Virus record (IMG/VR): IMGVR_UViG_3300048037_000822
Location: 1 to 23,839 of that record
Length of the DNA: 23,839 nucleotides
Direction: 5' to 3' (one strand)
Origin: a virus
In this document: positions 6,309-16,305 of the stretch, piece after piece
How the letters are laid out: every line of letters starts with the position of its first letter
Position numbering within the stretch: position 1 is the first letter of the stretch
Translations under genes and position numbers: made by a program
The notes under the pieces: generated by a model
Told to the model about the DNA's origin: nothing
Seen by the model: the letters and a program-made list of their open reading frames with translations, nothing else
Databases searched by the model: none

Positions 6309-6764
6309 ATGGACTTCAGCAAAAAAATATTCGTAAGCAGAGATGTAACCGACCACGAAGTATATCTTGTAAAAGAGATATTACACAGCATAGATTTCGA
6401 AAGTTACCTCTCAGAATCCTTCTTGTATATAGACATGAGAAAGGATGGGGGGCTGGAGATTATAAGTGTCGACAACGAACAGGTGTTCCTTGCCTCCAAA
6501 GAGCTGAGGGTAAGTAATAAAATGGCCATAGAATACTTGAGATACCAAACTAAAATAGAGCAATCCATAAACAGCGTCCTGTACTGGGCAGGCATAAACA
6601 ATATGAAGAAGTTTGTTCCCGTAAAGGAAGATGACGGAAACAACAAAGAGTACGCTGATATGAATGTTTACGCTCACAGCATGCCGGAAGCCCTTAGATA
6701 CCTAGATGAGCTATACAGGGGTGACTTTGTGTACATAGAAGATGTCGATGAGGAGATATGGTAA
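6309..6764 (+). CDS. Hypothetical protein, 151 residues
   Basis: I place the start at ATG 6309 (MDFSKKIFVSRDVTDHEVYL), because the only earlier start in frame is a TTG two codons upstream. TAAATTTG at 6298-6305, just before the ATG, is a perfect TAnnTTTG but would give an essentially leaderless mRNA. The protein is acidic, mixed alpha/beta, with a central helix-rich segment (SNKMAIEYLRYQTKIEQSIN) and an acidic C-terminus ending EDVDEEIW. I recognise no family. It overlaps the downstream nuclease gene by 23 nt, so the two are probably coupled. Confidence 0.75.
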   Translation: MDFSKKIFVSRDVTDHEVYLVKEILHSIDFESYLSESFLYIDMRKDGGLEIISVDNEQVFLASKELRVSNKMAIEYLRYQTKIEQSINSVLYWAGINNMKKFVPVKEDDGNNKEYADMNVYAHSMPEALRYLDELYRGDFVYIEDVDEEIW

Positions 6765-7200
6765 AAAGCGCCAGATAACCAGGCACAAGAAAACCACCGT
6801 TGACGGCATACAGTTCCAGTCAAAGTTAGAGTCTCACATGTATTTGTTGTTTAAGGCACACAAAATCCCAGCTGAATACGAAAGCACAAAGTTCACAATC
6901 ATTGACTCTTTCGAGGCAGACTTTTCATCTTACGAAAAAACACCAGCTAAAAAACACCTTCAAGACAGAGGTCATAAAAAGATATTACCTATTACTTACA
7001 CCCCTGATTTTGTTGATCCAAACAACCCACCCCGCTACATAGTAGAGTGCAAAGGAAACCCAAACGAACGTTTTCCGCTTGTCTGGAAGCTTTTTAAGCG
7101 CTATATAAAGCTTAATGGGTGGAAAACTGACCTGTTTGTTCCAAGAAACCAAAAGGATTGCTTAGAAGTAATTAAAATAATAAAAGAAAAGTATTATTAA
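6742..7200 (+). CDS. PD-(D/E)XK nuclease, T7 endonuclease I/DUF1064-like
   Basis: This 152-residue basic protein shows the PD-(D/E)XK core: E30 in SKLESHMYLLFK, P88-D89 in YTPDFVDP, and E102-C-K104 in YIVECKG. Such small phage nucleases include Holliday-junction resolvases (T7 endonuclease I) and DUF1064 proteins. A role in resolving branched DNA before packaging, or in host DNA breakdown, is likely. Two ATGs (6742 and 6748) compete as starts, both inside the upstream gene. The N-terminus is rich in Arg/Lys, typical of DNA binding. The stop TAA overlaps the stop of the convergent 2126-residue gene on the other strand. Confidence 0.8.
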   Translation: MSMRRYGKKRQITRHKKTTVDGIQFQSKLESHMYLLFKAHKIPAEYESTKFTIIDSFEADFSSYEKTPAKKHLQDRGHKKILPITYTPDFVDPNNPPRYIVECKGNPNERFPLVWKLFKRYIKLNGWKTDLFVPRNQKDCLEVIKIIKEKYY

Positions 7201-10200
7201 TCTGCAGACTGATCAACAACAGTTCCTTTTTCTAAAATATCAAATTCGTTTTCGATAGCTCTCTGAAGATACGTCAAGAACCTATCCATTTCTTTTCTAG
7301 GTCCTGGGTTTACTGTGTTCATTAATCTTAGTGTTGCGTTCAGAGTAATAGCTCTTTCTAGCTTCTCTTGTCTTTCAGGAGATATTTTAGCACCAACACT
7401 TCGTTTCATGGTACCAAAGTCTCCGAGATATATCTCGTGTTGATAACGTAAGGCTAAACTTATTGCATCTACTACTTTTGTGCTTTGCTTTGTTGCTATA
7501 GAGAACATACCTAAGTTGTTTGCTATAAAATTCAATCTACCTCCTTCAGTTCCAATATCTACCAAATCACCTGTTGCAAATTCAGTAAAAGGTTTTTCAC
7601 CTGTAAGTAAATTAGATATCTTGTTTAAGGCAGCAAACCCCATATCGTCAGCGCCCTCGAAGAGCATAAATGGAACGCCCATGGTCAGTGTTTCCTGAAC
7701 AACAGGCATCAAAGCATTGTAGTCTTGTTTAATCTTAAACTGATTTTCGTACTCTCTTGCGGCTCTATCTATATAGTACATTGCTTTATCTATGTCTGAT
7801 ATCTCTTCATAGTCCAAATCAGCAAGTAATGATATCGCTTGACCTTCCTTGGTGGTTTTAAGAATAGGTGCCTTACCGCTCTTCAAATCCTCGTACCCTT
7901 TGTCAAGTATAGGCAGAACATCTTCACCAATAAATCCTGTCAAACCTCCTCTTTCTCTTATCTCCTCATCTTCCAATCCAAACCCGACAACACCAACTAA
8001 ACCAGAAATCAATGCTGCATCGATTGCCATGTTGGTTGCCTTAAAACCAAATACCTCTGTTATCACACCTTTCATTGCGTTACGAGCATCTTCTTTTTGG
8101 CTTTCAGGAACCTTTGGATCTTGAAGTATAAGGTATTGATTCATGAAGTTTACCCTTGCGTTTGTGACAAACCTTTGAAAGGCAAACATGCTTTTAAGAG
8201 TGAAGTCTACTGCGCCTTTCGGATCAGTGTATATTGGAGCTTCTGACATCTTTCCTGTCTGACGCATTGTTCTGGCTATGAGATTATCTGCGAAGTCAAT
8301 AGACGCCTGGTCAGGGTTTTCGTTTTCTGCCTTCCACCATTCTCTCATGTTGACACCCTTGAGATCTAAACCTTGCATGGTTCTGTGTTCAATGTAAAAT
8401 GCCTCAAAAGCGGCATTTGCTGCAGATCTATCTGCGCTTGCAAGGAACACCTCAAGACCCTTCTCACTTTGGTTTCCAACCCAATCAATAAATTCTGTTA
8501 TGTTATATTTTAACCTTGTTGATACGCCCTCTGGTAGATCTAATTTTTCACCATCCACTCCGTAATGGTCTAAGTAATACTTCAGTGGAAGTTTAGTGTT
8601 GTCTTTCAAGTCAAATTCTGCCTTCAAGGAGTTTCTCAATGACGTTCTGGATAAATTATAGATATTAGACAGATCGCCATTACCAAAAATACTGTTTTGA
8701 ATAAACCTTTTGTATTTAGTTTTTGCTGTGCTTCCGGTGGACAATCCTGAATGACCAATTATAAATTTACCTAAATGTTTAAGTGCGTGAGATTTTGCTT
8801 TTCCAGAGTTTAAATAATTGTATGCACCACCCAATGCACTTACGTACTGCTTTGGCCTTTGTGATAGCCCAGCCAATGCACCTGCAGACAACAATTTGTA
8901 TGTACTTTCGATTGTTCTTCCAACAGCCTGTTTAGCAAAGGGAAAATCTTGCATACCCTTCAAGTCATTTGTTCCGTCCGTTACAATTTGATCGTACATA
9001 CGGATTTTACCCATGAACACACTTTTGATTAAATCATATTCTTCTTTACTTTCAAACTGTTGCTCGAACAAAGGGTTATTTAATAAATATTGAAGAGTTG
9101 TTATGTCTTTTCTTGACATGGCGTCAAGCTTATTGTTCTGTGTGTACTGTATTACTTGTTTTGCAAACATGCCAGGATTTAATCTAAGACCATCCTTGTC
9201 CACTGAATCCACAAACTCTGTCTCTTTAAAACCTACAGCACTTCTAATCCCATCACCATCTGTATCTTGGTTGTTAGACTTGTAATTAGGACTTTTGTAG
9301 AGCACCATAGGAATGTATGTGCCGTCAACAAATGGTTGCTCTGTTCCTCTTTTTTCGTTATAGTTTGATCCCCAAAAATCAGTCACTCTTGTAAGTGCTG
9401 TTTGAGTGTCCTGTATTGACGCAACCTTTTCTATGAATGAAATGTTTGCAGGGTTTGCGTTCTCTTTTAAGTCATCGAAGTTAAAAGCTGAACTAAATCC
9501 TAATCTATCGTAGGCTTCTTTCATTAAAAAGTAATCGTTCTTCAAACGTTTTTTGTTCTTAGTGTCAGCGTTTTCGTACTCTTCTTTTCGTAATGCAAGC
9601 TCCTGCTCAACCATTGTCTTCCATCTACTAAACTCTAAATCAAGCTTTATCTCTTTTGAGCTGCCATCATCTTGCAGTCTAAACTTGGTTTTTTCAACTC
9701 CTGACTTACGGAAAGCATACGCTAACAGGTACTGCTCCATGGCATTGTATGGATCATTTATGTCTGTTGACATTTTGCTTTTAGAAAGCGGTAGATTCTT
9801 ATTATACTCTATAGCTTCTTTTTTGTATTCTTGGCTATAGTTGTCATAAACACCTTTAAACTCCCTTTCGTTTACAGATTCATTGTTTAATATGCTTCGA
9901 GTTAAATTGTAAAACTCAGATCCGACTTCTTTATCTCTAAAAACCGTTTGCAGAAGGTTGTCGACTGTAGCAAAACCTTTTCCTTCCAATAGACCTGTTC
10001 CTAATCCAAAAGTTCTTTGACCCCAATTAACCCATTTTGTGTACAACTTATTAAGATCACTGCTTCCTTCTGTCATATCAGAATCAAAAACCTTTATCTT
10101 CTCTGGGTTTTTAGCAGATATATCTAGCGCTATGCCATAAGCGTCAAGTATAGATTCTATATCACCTGCTCCAATCAACGGGTCTTTGTTGCTCTTTTTT

Positions 10201-13200
10201 ATGCCGTTTAAGTATGATATAATTTTGTTTCTTTGAGGGTCAGGCAAAGAAGTCATGAAATCGATATCGTTGTTGTATTTTTCTAGCCTATCTAAAATGT
10301 CCTCAAAACGTGCTGGCATATCAATAAACTGAGGTAGGTCCTGAAGTTTTGAATCGTCAGAAAATTTATCATCTGTTTTTTCAAGCTGCTTTGGATCGAA
10401 GGCCATGACTTGCTGACGAAGATTCCGAATGTCTGATACGGTGTTGTTGAGGTTAAATGATCTAACTTCCTCTTGATCCAACTCTACATTTAAATCAGCT
10501 GGGTTTATAACAACATAAGCTTCTTTTGGCTCGAACTTGACTCTATTTTCTTCTTTTCCATCAATAACATCTCTTTTAAAAATCTCAGCTGCTCTTTTGG
10601 AAATATCTTCTTGAGAAAAATTGAACTCCAACGTTTGCCCTGGCTGTGTCTCTGCTTGCTCCTCCACTTCTTTTGTCAACTCTTTAACAGCTAAGTCATC
10701 ATACTTCATTTGAGTTGGTTTGCTTTGGTAATAATAACTAACCAAAGAAGGGTAGTTAGCAAACACTTTAGACATTTCATCGTATACAACCTGAAGGTTT
10801 TCCTGTGTCTTTCTTTTTACATCTGGGCTAATATTAACGTCAGAAAATTTTGTTCTGGCCTGCTCAAGTTTCACGATGTTGTTAAGAAGAGACATCTTGT
10901 GCTCAGGCTCCATCATTTCGATCAATTCAATCTTAGCCTTGTGTGTATTTAGAATATCATCATTAACCTGTTGCTGTAGTTGAATTGCTGATTTGAACTC
11001 TGGATTACTCATGTCATCCAAACCTCTATCCCTATATGACTGAACCTGACCATCGAAATAGAATTTTTGTGAAGCAAGAGTTTTTTCGTTGCTAAGAGAC
11101 ATGTTGCTAAGTATATTGTTTTCTACAGCTTTATTCAGAGCCCGGCTTTTGCCCATCTGCGCAAACTTACTCAAAGCTGATGAAGTAAACATAGTTGTAA
11201 GCCCTGTGTCCTTGAAGAGCTGTGCCGCTTTTTCAGCATCGTATTCCTCTATACCCCAAGCTATTCTTATTCCGTAATCACTAAAAGCAACCAACTCCTC
11301 CTCTGTAAACTCATTTGCTAGTGCCCTCGGGCTGATTCCTAAATATCTAGACACATTGCCTATCAAACCCTTTCTCATTTCTTTCGAGTAGCTATTTGCA
11401 ATCTTTCTAGCGTTTTCTAGATTTCTAGTACCTTTAAAGTTTTTAGCGCCAGCCATGTTTTTAAAAAAGCGCATAGTAAACAGTGCAGTAAAAGCAGTCT
11501 CAGTTGATGCAGATGATAAAGCCAAAGCTCTTGCATCCCAATCAGACATATTTAAAATCTCTTGTTGTGAAGCTGTCAATGCCTGACCTTCTTCAAGCTG
11601 AAGTCTTGTTGCTTCTCTAAGCTGATCCATCTCGTACTTTGTACCGCCATAAGATGACACAGCAGTTGTGCCTAATCCCAAATATGGATTTACAGCAAAC
11701 ATTGCGTAGTGCGGTATGCTGGCTGTAAAAGGCTCACTGACTAATGCCAACATTTCCCCAAAACTATCAGAATCACTTATATTCTTATCCCAAAGTGGTA
11801 AATATTCTTCTTTTAGTGACTCAACAGTATCATAGGAGAGTGCAGATGGCTTCAGTATTGGAAGACCATGAACTCCATAAACAGACATATCAGCAACCAT
11901 TGGGTGCATGCCTAAAGCCACTAATCCGTCTCTCATAGTGTAACCCAAAGCTGCAGCTAAGTCCAGTGCACCTATACCTAGGCCTTGTACAAAATCACCG
12001 ACCATTAACCCAGCAATTTTTGCATTAGGCGTGTCAGAATCAACAGCACTGTTTCTTTCTACAAGACTTGCTGCCCCTTTTACGTAGGGAGATAGCTGAC
12101 CATACACATCTGGATTATCATCAATATCTATTTTAATTTCACCTTTAATAACTGCATTCCTACCTTGAGGATTTAATATTATGTCTTGTAAATCGTTAAG
12201 TGATGAGGCTCTACCGTTTATTTTTATTCCTTCAGTCGAAATATCTTCTGGCTTCAGACCTCTGTCATATAAATCCATAACAACTTGCTGATCATTAAGA
12301 TCTAAATCTTTCATTCTACCTGAAAGTGTTAAAGCTTTTGCTATCATTCTAGATGAGAAATCTTCTTGCTCAACTATTTTATCATAGATGCTCGTAATGG
12401 CTTGACCTAACAAATATTTATCGTACTCTTCTTGATCCACAGCTTGAGGTCCGTAGAAGTCCTCCATAAACCCTTGTTCCTCGCCTAAAAAAAGAGAAGA
12501 GTCAAGTAATCCAATACTTCCACCACCTGCTGTCATCATCGCCCTTTGTTTTGCCCCTTCTACTGAAGGATCCGTCGGATGCAAAGGGTATTCTTCAGCT
12601 AACTGAAGTAGTTTTTTCTTAAAAAATTGTATGTCAAAATCACCGTTGTCTTTGTAAAACGCATTAAAACTTGACATGTTGGTTAACTCTGCTATGAATT
12701 CGACTGAATCCATGTTTATACTTTCCATGTTGACATTGCCAGGACTCACAAATCCTTGGTTTGCAAAACTTATGGATTTAATAAGGTCATCTGATTTGGA
12801 GAACCCCATGGTTAGCCCATCAAGCATATCCATGGATTTGTTTTTGTTTGTCAGGAAAGATTTTAAATCATCTACTACATTTTGCTTTTTTAACTCAAGG
12901 GCTTCTTCAGGGGTCCTAATAGCTGTGTCATCTTGCGCAACGTAATCAGTTAGTTTTACTTGTGCGCTTCTTATGTCGTTGTAAAGTTGAAAATTGTATT
13001 TTTCTCCATCTGGTGCTGTAATCTCAAGCTTGTTTTCCCCAAGGCCATATTCACTAACCTCATACCCGAAAGGGCTGAGTTTATTAGAGAGCATAATCTC
13101 TACATCACCTTCGTTTCCTGTAATGTCTTGTGTAGTTATATTGTCAACAACCTTGCGTAAGATACGAGGTCTGTTATTATTAATCTCTACCTCTGGTAGA

Positions 13201-13577
13201 TCTTCGAGCTCTTGCTCCGACAAAGATGTCGTATCTGAATGCGTGGATGGTGATTCCGAAACTGAAACCACGTTTGCGCTTTGAGATAAATCTTTTGGTA
13301 AGGTCTGGGATAGATTTTTTTTTTCAACGTCTTCTTTCTCCAGCCAACTACTGTAAATCGAATCACGGCTTTCACCCTTCGGCATCAAATTACCTATACC
13401 ATAGTTGGTATGGAACCTGCTGATGTTATTCTTAAGATCACCATCTGACACCCAAAACTCCAAAGCCTGGTCACTCAACTCTATTCCGTTTTCTAACGCA
13501 ATATCAGAGTAGTATTTTTTTGCCAATTCTTTTTTGATTGGGGGGTCGGTTTGTGTGATATTGTTGTTCACAATCAT
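7197..13577 (-). CDS. Giant putative ejection/internal virion protein (2126 residues)
   Basis: This 2126-residue protein is the last gene of the minus-strand virion block, in the place of T7 gp16, the large internal protein that enters the cell envelope during DNA ejection. The N-terminal 150 residues are polar with a Ser/Asp-rich linker. Hydrophobic, glycine-rich stretches lie near residues 520-560 (GDFVQGLGIGALDLAAALGY), about 620-640 (NPYLGLGTTAVSSYGG) and 1845-1865 (ALISGLVGVVGFGL). Charged helical, possibly coiled-coil regions lie around 830-900. A polar DTDGDG sequence near 1435 may bind calcium. No transglycosylase, protease or polymerase motif is evident. The mix of soluble helical regions and membrane-active patches suits a protein translocated into the host. 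The start ATG is 11 nt from the stop of the preceding gene. Confidence 0.7.
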   Translation of the reverse strand: MIVNNNITQTDPPIKKELAKKYYSDIALENGIELSDQALEFWVSDGDLKNNISRFHTNYGIGNLMPKGESRDSIYSSWLEKEDVEKKNLSQTLPKDLSQSANVVSVSESPSTHSDTTSLSEQELEDLPEVEINNNRPRILRKVVDNITTQDITGNEGDVEIMLSNKLSPFGYEVSEYGLGENKLEITAPDGEKYNFQLYNDIRSAQVKLTDYVAQDDTAIRTPEEALELKKQNVVDDLKSFLTNKNKSMDMLDGLTMGFSKSDDLIKSISFANQGFVSPGNVNMESINMDSVEFIAELTNMSSFNAFYKDNGDFDIQFFKKKLLQLAEEYPLHPTDPSVEGAKQRAMMTAGGGSIGLLDSSLFLGEEQGFMEDFYGPQAVDQEEYDKYLLGQAITSIYDKIVEQEDFSSRMIAKALTLSGRMKDLDLNDQQVVMDLYDRGLKPEDISTEGIKINGRASSLNDLQDIILNPQGRNAVIKGEIKIDIDDNPDVYGQLSPYVKGAASLVERNSAVDSDTPNAKIAGLMVGDFVQGLGIGALDLAAALGYTMRDGLVALGMHPMVADMSVYGVHGLPILKPSALSYDTVESLKEEYLPLWDKNISDSDSFGEMLALVSEPFTASIPHYAMFAVNPYLGLGTTAVSSYGGTKYEMDQLREATRLQLEEGQALTASQQEILNMSDWDARALALSSASTETAFTALFTMRFFKNMAGAKNFKGTRNLENARKIANSYSKEMRKGLIGNVSRYLGISPRALANEFTEEELVAFSDYGIRIAWGIEEYDAEKAAQLFKDTGLTTMFTSSALSKFAQMGKSRALNKAVENNILSNMSLSNEKTLASQKFYFDGQVQSYRDRGLDDMSNPEFKSAIQLQQQVNDDILNTHKAKIELIEMMEPEHKMSLLNNIVKLEQARTKFSDVNISPDVKRKTQENLQVVYDEMSKVFANYPSLVSYYYQSKPTQMKYDDLAVKELTKEVEEQAETQPGQTLEFNFSQEDISKRAAEIFKRDVIDGKEENRVKFEPKEAYVVINPADLNVELDQEEVRSFNLNNTVSDIRNLRQQVMAFDPKQLEKTDDKFSDDSKLQDLPQFIDMPARFEDILDRLEKYNNDIDFMTSLPDPQRNKIISYLNGIKKSNKDPLIGAGDIESILDAYGIALDISAKNPEKIKVFDSDMTEGSSDLNKLYTKWVNWGQRTFGLGTGLLEGKGFATVDNLLQTVFRDKEVGSEFYNLTRSILNNESVNEREFKGVYDNYSQEYKKEAIEYNKNLPLSKSKMSTDINDPYNAMEQYLLAYAFRKSGVEKTKFRLQDDGSSKEIKLDLEFSRWKTMVEQELALRKEEYENADTKNKKRLKNDYFLMKEAYDRLGFSSAFNFDDLKENANPANISFIEKVASIQDTQTALTRVTDFWGSNYNEKRGTEQPFVDGTYIPMVLYKSPNYKSNNQDTDGDGIRSAVGFKETEFVDSVDKDGLRLNPGMFAKQVIQYTQNNKLDAMSRKDITTLQYLLNNPLFEQQFESKEEYDLIKSVFMGKIRMYDQIVTDGTNDLKGMQDFPFAKQAVGRTIESTYKLLSAGALAGLSQRPKQYVSALGGAYNYLNSGKAKSHALKHLGKFIIGHSGLSTGSTAKTKYKRFIQNSIFGNGDLSNIYNLSRTSLRNSLKAEFDLKDNTKLPLKYYLDHYGVDGEKLDLPEGVSTRLKYNITEFIDWVGNQSEKGLEVFLASADRSAANAAFEAFYIEHRTMQGLDLKGVNMREWWKAENENPDQASIDFADNLIARTMRQTGKMSEAPIYTDPKGAVDFTLKSMFAFQRFVTNARVNFMNQYLILQDPKVPESQKEDARNAMKGVITEVFGFKATNMAIDAALISGLVGVVGFGLEDEEIRERGGLTGFIGEDVLPILDKGYEDLKSGKAPILKTTKEGQAISLLADLDYEEISDIDKAMYYIDRAAREYENQFKIKQDYNALMPVVQETLTMGVPFMLFEGADDMGFAALNKISNLLTGEKPFTEFATGDLVDIGTEGGRLNFIANNLGMFSIATKQSTKVVDAISLALRYQHEIYLGDFGTMKRSVGAKISPERQEKLERAITLNATLRLMNTVNPGPRKEMDRFLTYLQRAIENEFDILEKGTVVDQSAD

Positions 13578-13588
13578 TTGCCTTGTAT

Positions 13589-15502
13589 TTAAATCTGTTG
13601 TAAATATTGATAAACAACAGCAGTAAAGTTACCATCTAAAGTAGCGTCATCACTTTTCAGAGTTCTTGGGTTCTGTATACCTTTCGACTCTAAAAACGAT
13701 TTCATTTCTGGGGTGTTTTTTAACTCATTATAAATCAAATCCCAATACTCTCTTACTTGGTTTTCTGACGCTACAGCATAAACAGGTATAGTGTATTGAG
13801 ACTGTTGCCCTACCTGACTACCAACACCAGCATCTTCTTGCTTTATACTTCCCACAACATTCTGTTGCATCTTAGCTACGGTTGAATCTCCTACAAACAC
13901 AATCTGTATATTGCCTGATGAGGCTATTCCATCAATTGACTTAGATTCGGGGACAGCAACAACGTTTGTGATGTTACTTAACTTGCTACCTCTGGAGGAC
14001 TCTAAAGTAAATCTATCCATTAATTTATCAGAAACATAAGTATTTACATCTGCAGATTGTACAGCACCTTCATATCCTTTTAATATACCTTTTGGATTAT
14101 GCGCCATACCGTATTCAAATGGATTTTTTTGGTATTGTGCATATTCTGTATTAAAATCCACTCGAGAATTAGAATCAGTATCATCTGAGACTATTGCCAA
14201 TAATCTTCCTTCTCTCTCAATTTTATCAATTGCATTCAGTATGTTTAGATCAAAAGGCCTAGAATTTCCAAGATCATCATTCATCCTGCTTTGTCTAATT
14301 GTGCCAACTTTGTTTTCTTGAGTCTCATCTTGTTTAGGCTTCTCATTTCGAAGAGCGTAATCTTTAGACGTAACTCCAATCTTTCGCAGGAATCTGTCTC
14401 TCAAATCTGCTGCAACAAGGGCTCTTTGTTCGTCAGTAATCACTTCATTTCCATCAATGTCAAGTTGGAAGACCGTTGGATCTGATGTAAATGCAAGCCC
14501 TTTACCGTCAGCATCATAAAATCTAGGGATTTCCTGGTCACCTTGTATAGTCATAGAACCAAACATCTCCTGAACCTCCTCCTTAGTTAGAGCTTTTCTT
14601 TTATTTGGATCACCAAACGATCCAGCATTATAGTTTTCTGCCAGGACTGATATAATGAAATTGTCATCAGATATCCTTCTTTGTATTTCGTTTTCTATAG
14701 ACCTTCCTAAAACAGCCATCGGAGGGCCTGATACATTACCTTGATAACCTTTTGCTGGTGTATAATTGAGAAAGTTTTGATTTAACTCTACGCTACCATC
14801 AGGCTGAACGTAAGCTATATTTTGACTTGCAAGACCATCCGCGAAGTCTTTTGTTATCTCTGCCATATCAACAGGCCTTAAATAAGCAGGATTTGTTGTA
14901 GCTATTTTGTTGATAGGCATTGAACGTACTTCTGTTTGCTTCTCGCCATTCTCATCAATATATTGAAAGCTTTTGTTAAGGTTGAAATTATTTCCAACTA
15001 AACTAATTGATATTGCGTCATCATTAATTCTTTCCCCATCAATATATTTAGGGTTTAGATTTGGGTCGCTAAAGTACATTCTATTATACCTAGTCAAAGA
15101 GTATGGTATTATGTCCCCATCAGCGACACCCTTATTAATTTCATCTACACGGTTTTTAGCTATCTCTGTGTAATTAGTCCACAACTCAACATCGCCTTTA
15201 ATTTTGTTTTTTTTCGCTGTAGCACCAGCCATAGAAATCTCACCCGCACGAACCTGATCGTCGAGTGTTAAATATTCAGTTCTTGATTGGTTAGCTATAG
15301 AGTTATGTAAGTTGTCTATTTCGGATATTCCTGTAGCAGATATTTCTTTTATAGACTCAGACAAACTTCCAAGCTCATCAGACCTAATTTTATTGACTTG
15401 GTTTTTGATATCCAAGATTTGCATCTGTCCTTTTAGATAGAACTCTGCTAGACTTGCATAGTTACCAAGTACGGGGGCTGTTATTCCTGTTCCTTTTGCC
15501 AT
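13589..15502 (-). CDS. Putative internal virion/ejection protein (637 residues)
   Basis: This 637-residue soluble protein lies between the 255- and 2126-residue proteins, a place matching T7 gp15. The N-terminal 120 residues are helical (YLKGQMQILDIKNQVNKI and following), the middle is mixed alpha/beta, and residues about 390-410 are a charged linker (NEKPKQDETQENK). The C-terminal 90 residues (VREYWDLIYNELKNTPEMK, ending VVYQYLQQI) are helical. No enzymatic motif is visible. The role is inferred from position and size only. The start is preceded by AAATAATAAAAG, an A-rich Bacteroidota-like initiation region. Confidence 0.6.
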   Translation of the reverse strand: MAKGTGITAPVLGNYASLAEFYLKGQMQILDIKNQVNKIRSDELGSLSESIKEISATGISEIDNLHNSIANQSRTEYLTLDDQVRAGEISMAGATAKKNKIKGDVELWTNYTEIAKNRVDEINKGVADGDIIPYSLTRYNRMYFSDPNLNPKYIDGERINDDAISISLVGNNFNLNKSFQYIDENGEKQTEVRSMPINKIATTNPAYLRPVDMAEITKDFADGLASQNIAYVQPDGSVELNQNFLNYTPAKGYQGNVSGPPMAVLGRSIENEIQRRISDDNFIISVLAENYNAGSFGDPNKRKALTKEEVQEMFGSMTIQGDQEIPRFYDADGKGLAFTSDPTVFQLDIDGNEVITDEQRALVAADLRDRFLRKIGVTSKDYALRNEKPKQDETQENKVGTIRQSRMNDDLGNSRPFDLNILNAIDKIEREGRLLAIVSDDTDSNSRVDFNTEYAQYQKNPFEYGMAHNPKGILKGYEGAVQSADVNTYVSDKLMDRFTLESSRGSKLSNITNVVAVPESKSIDGIASSGNIQIVFVGDSTVAKMQQNVVGSIKQEDAGVGSQVGQQSQYTIPVYAVASENQVREYWDLIYNELKNTPEMKSFLESKGIQNPRTLKSDDATLDGNFTAVVYQYLQQI

Positions 15503-15508
15503 CTTTTA

Positions 15509-16276
15509 TTATTTACCGCCAAATAAACCACCAACTAACTTAAATAGCTGTTCAGGTAAAAACTTTATAACCCCACCAAGGTCAGTGTTAAAAAAACCTT
15601 TTCCAGATGAACGCATTTTTTTTCTGTTTCCTGAAAAATCGTTAGCCACAAACCCTCCGATACCGGCGTTTGTAAATCTTTTTTGTTGCCTGTTGTTCCT
15701 TCTGCCTTGTCTAATTTCTTGTGGCGTTTGAGGGCCTGGGTCATTATCATCTAAACCAGCTTGAGCTTGTGCAGCTTGTTTTGCTGTGCCTGCTGATATA
15801 AGGCCTGTAGCTATATCAGTAATTGCACCTGTTTGCATCTGAAGGCCAGACATAACCTCCGCTTCAGCGCTAGCTTTCTCGGTTCGATATCTATCCTCCA
15901 TCATACTTCTAATTGTCTTGTCCTCCTCTAAAGCAAGTAAATCAGTCTTAAACTGCTTTTCGATGTTTGACCCATAGATGTCCATCTTTGATTGGCCTGT
16001 TTGTGTAAATCCTGACTGTAAAAGCCCCATAGCACTAGCAGCGTCCATACCAGACGCGACATCTGCTATTGTTTGCTCTTGTTGAGATATCCTTGCCAAA
16101 GCTTGTCGTTCTTGCTCAAAAGAAGGCTTGAGGTTCTTTGCTAAGTTGGTTAATTCAGGCTCTTTAAGCTGGGCTAGCCGTTTTTCACCAGATGATTTGG
16201 CGTTTGATCCGTCAATAAACTGTTTTACAGCTCCAGCTCCACCTAAAATTAATCCTAATGTTGTCATGAAAGGCAT
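15509..16276 (-). CDS. Putative internal virion/ejection protein (255 residues)
   Basis: This 255-residue protein begins MPFMTTLGLILGGAGAVKQF, a glycine/alanine-rich hydrophobic start typical of small phage ejection proteins such as T7 gp14 or P22 gp7-like proteins. Residues 30-140 are long charged helices. Residues 145-170 (ITDIATGLISAGTAKQAAQA) are again small-residue-rich and could insert in a membrane. The region 175-235 is basic (RQGRRNNRQQKR) and could touch DNA. It ends in an amphipathic segment with glycines (LFKLVGGLFGGK). Order and properties support a pore or channel component. It follows the only noticeable gap (29 nt) of the block and precedes the 637-residue gene by 6 nt. Confidence 0.65.
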   Translation of the reverse strand: MPFMTTLGLILGGAGAVKQFIDGSNAKSSGEKRLAQLKEPELTNLAKNLKPSFEQERQALARISQQEQTIADVASGMDAASAMGLLQSGFTQTGQSKMDIYGSNIEKQFKTDLLALEEDKTIRSMMEDRYRTEKASAEAEVMSGLQMQTGAITDIATGLISAGTAKQAAQAQAGLDDNDPGPQTPQEIRQGRRNNRQQKRFTNAGIGGFVANDFSGNRKKMRSSGKGFFNTDLGGVIKFLPEQLFKLVGGLFGGK

Positions 16277-16291
16277 TTATTTAATATTTTA

Positions 16292-16299
16292 CAAATATA
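16292..16299 (-). promoter_or_regulatory. Possible internal promoter -7 element
   Basis: On the minus strand TATATTTG fits the Bacteroidota -7 consensus TAnnTTTG, 15 nt upstream of the 255-residue gene and inside the only 29-nt gap of the block. A start point would fall about 8-11 nt before the ATG. No TTG occurs at the proper -33 distance, so this is a half-match only. Confidence 0.3.
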
Positions 16300-16305
16300 C
16301 AAATT

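Noticed and set aside
6212-6517. Plus-strand frame of 101 residues overlapping the 6309 gene
   Set aside because: It covers the terminator-like hairpin and shadows the 6309 gene in another frame; composition (Arg/Cys-rich) is not protein-like.
9250-9280. DTDGDG motif in the 2126-residue protein as a virion RNA polymerase catalytic loop
   Set aside because: The spacing and neighbours look like a calcium-binding loop. No second polymerase double-psi barrel motif is visible, so a polymerase claim is unsupported.
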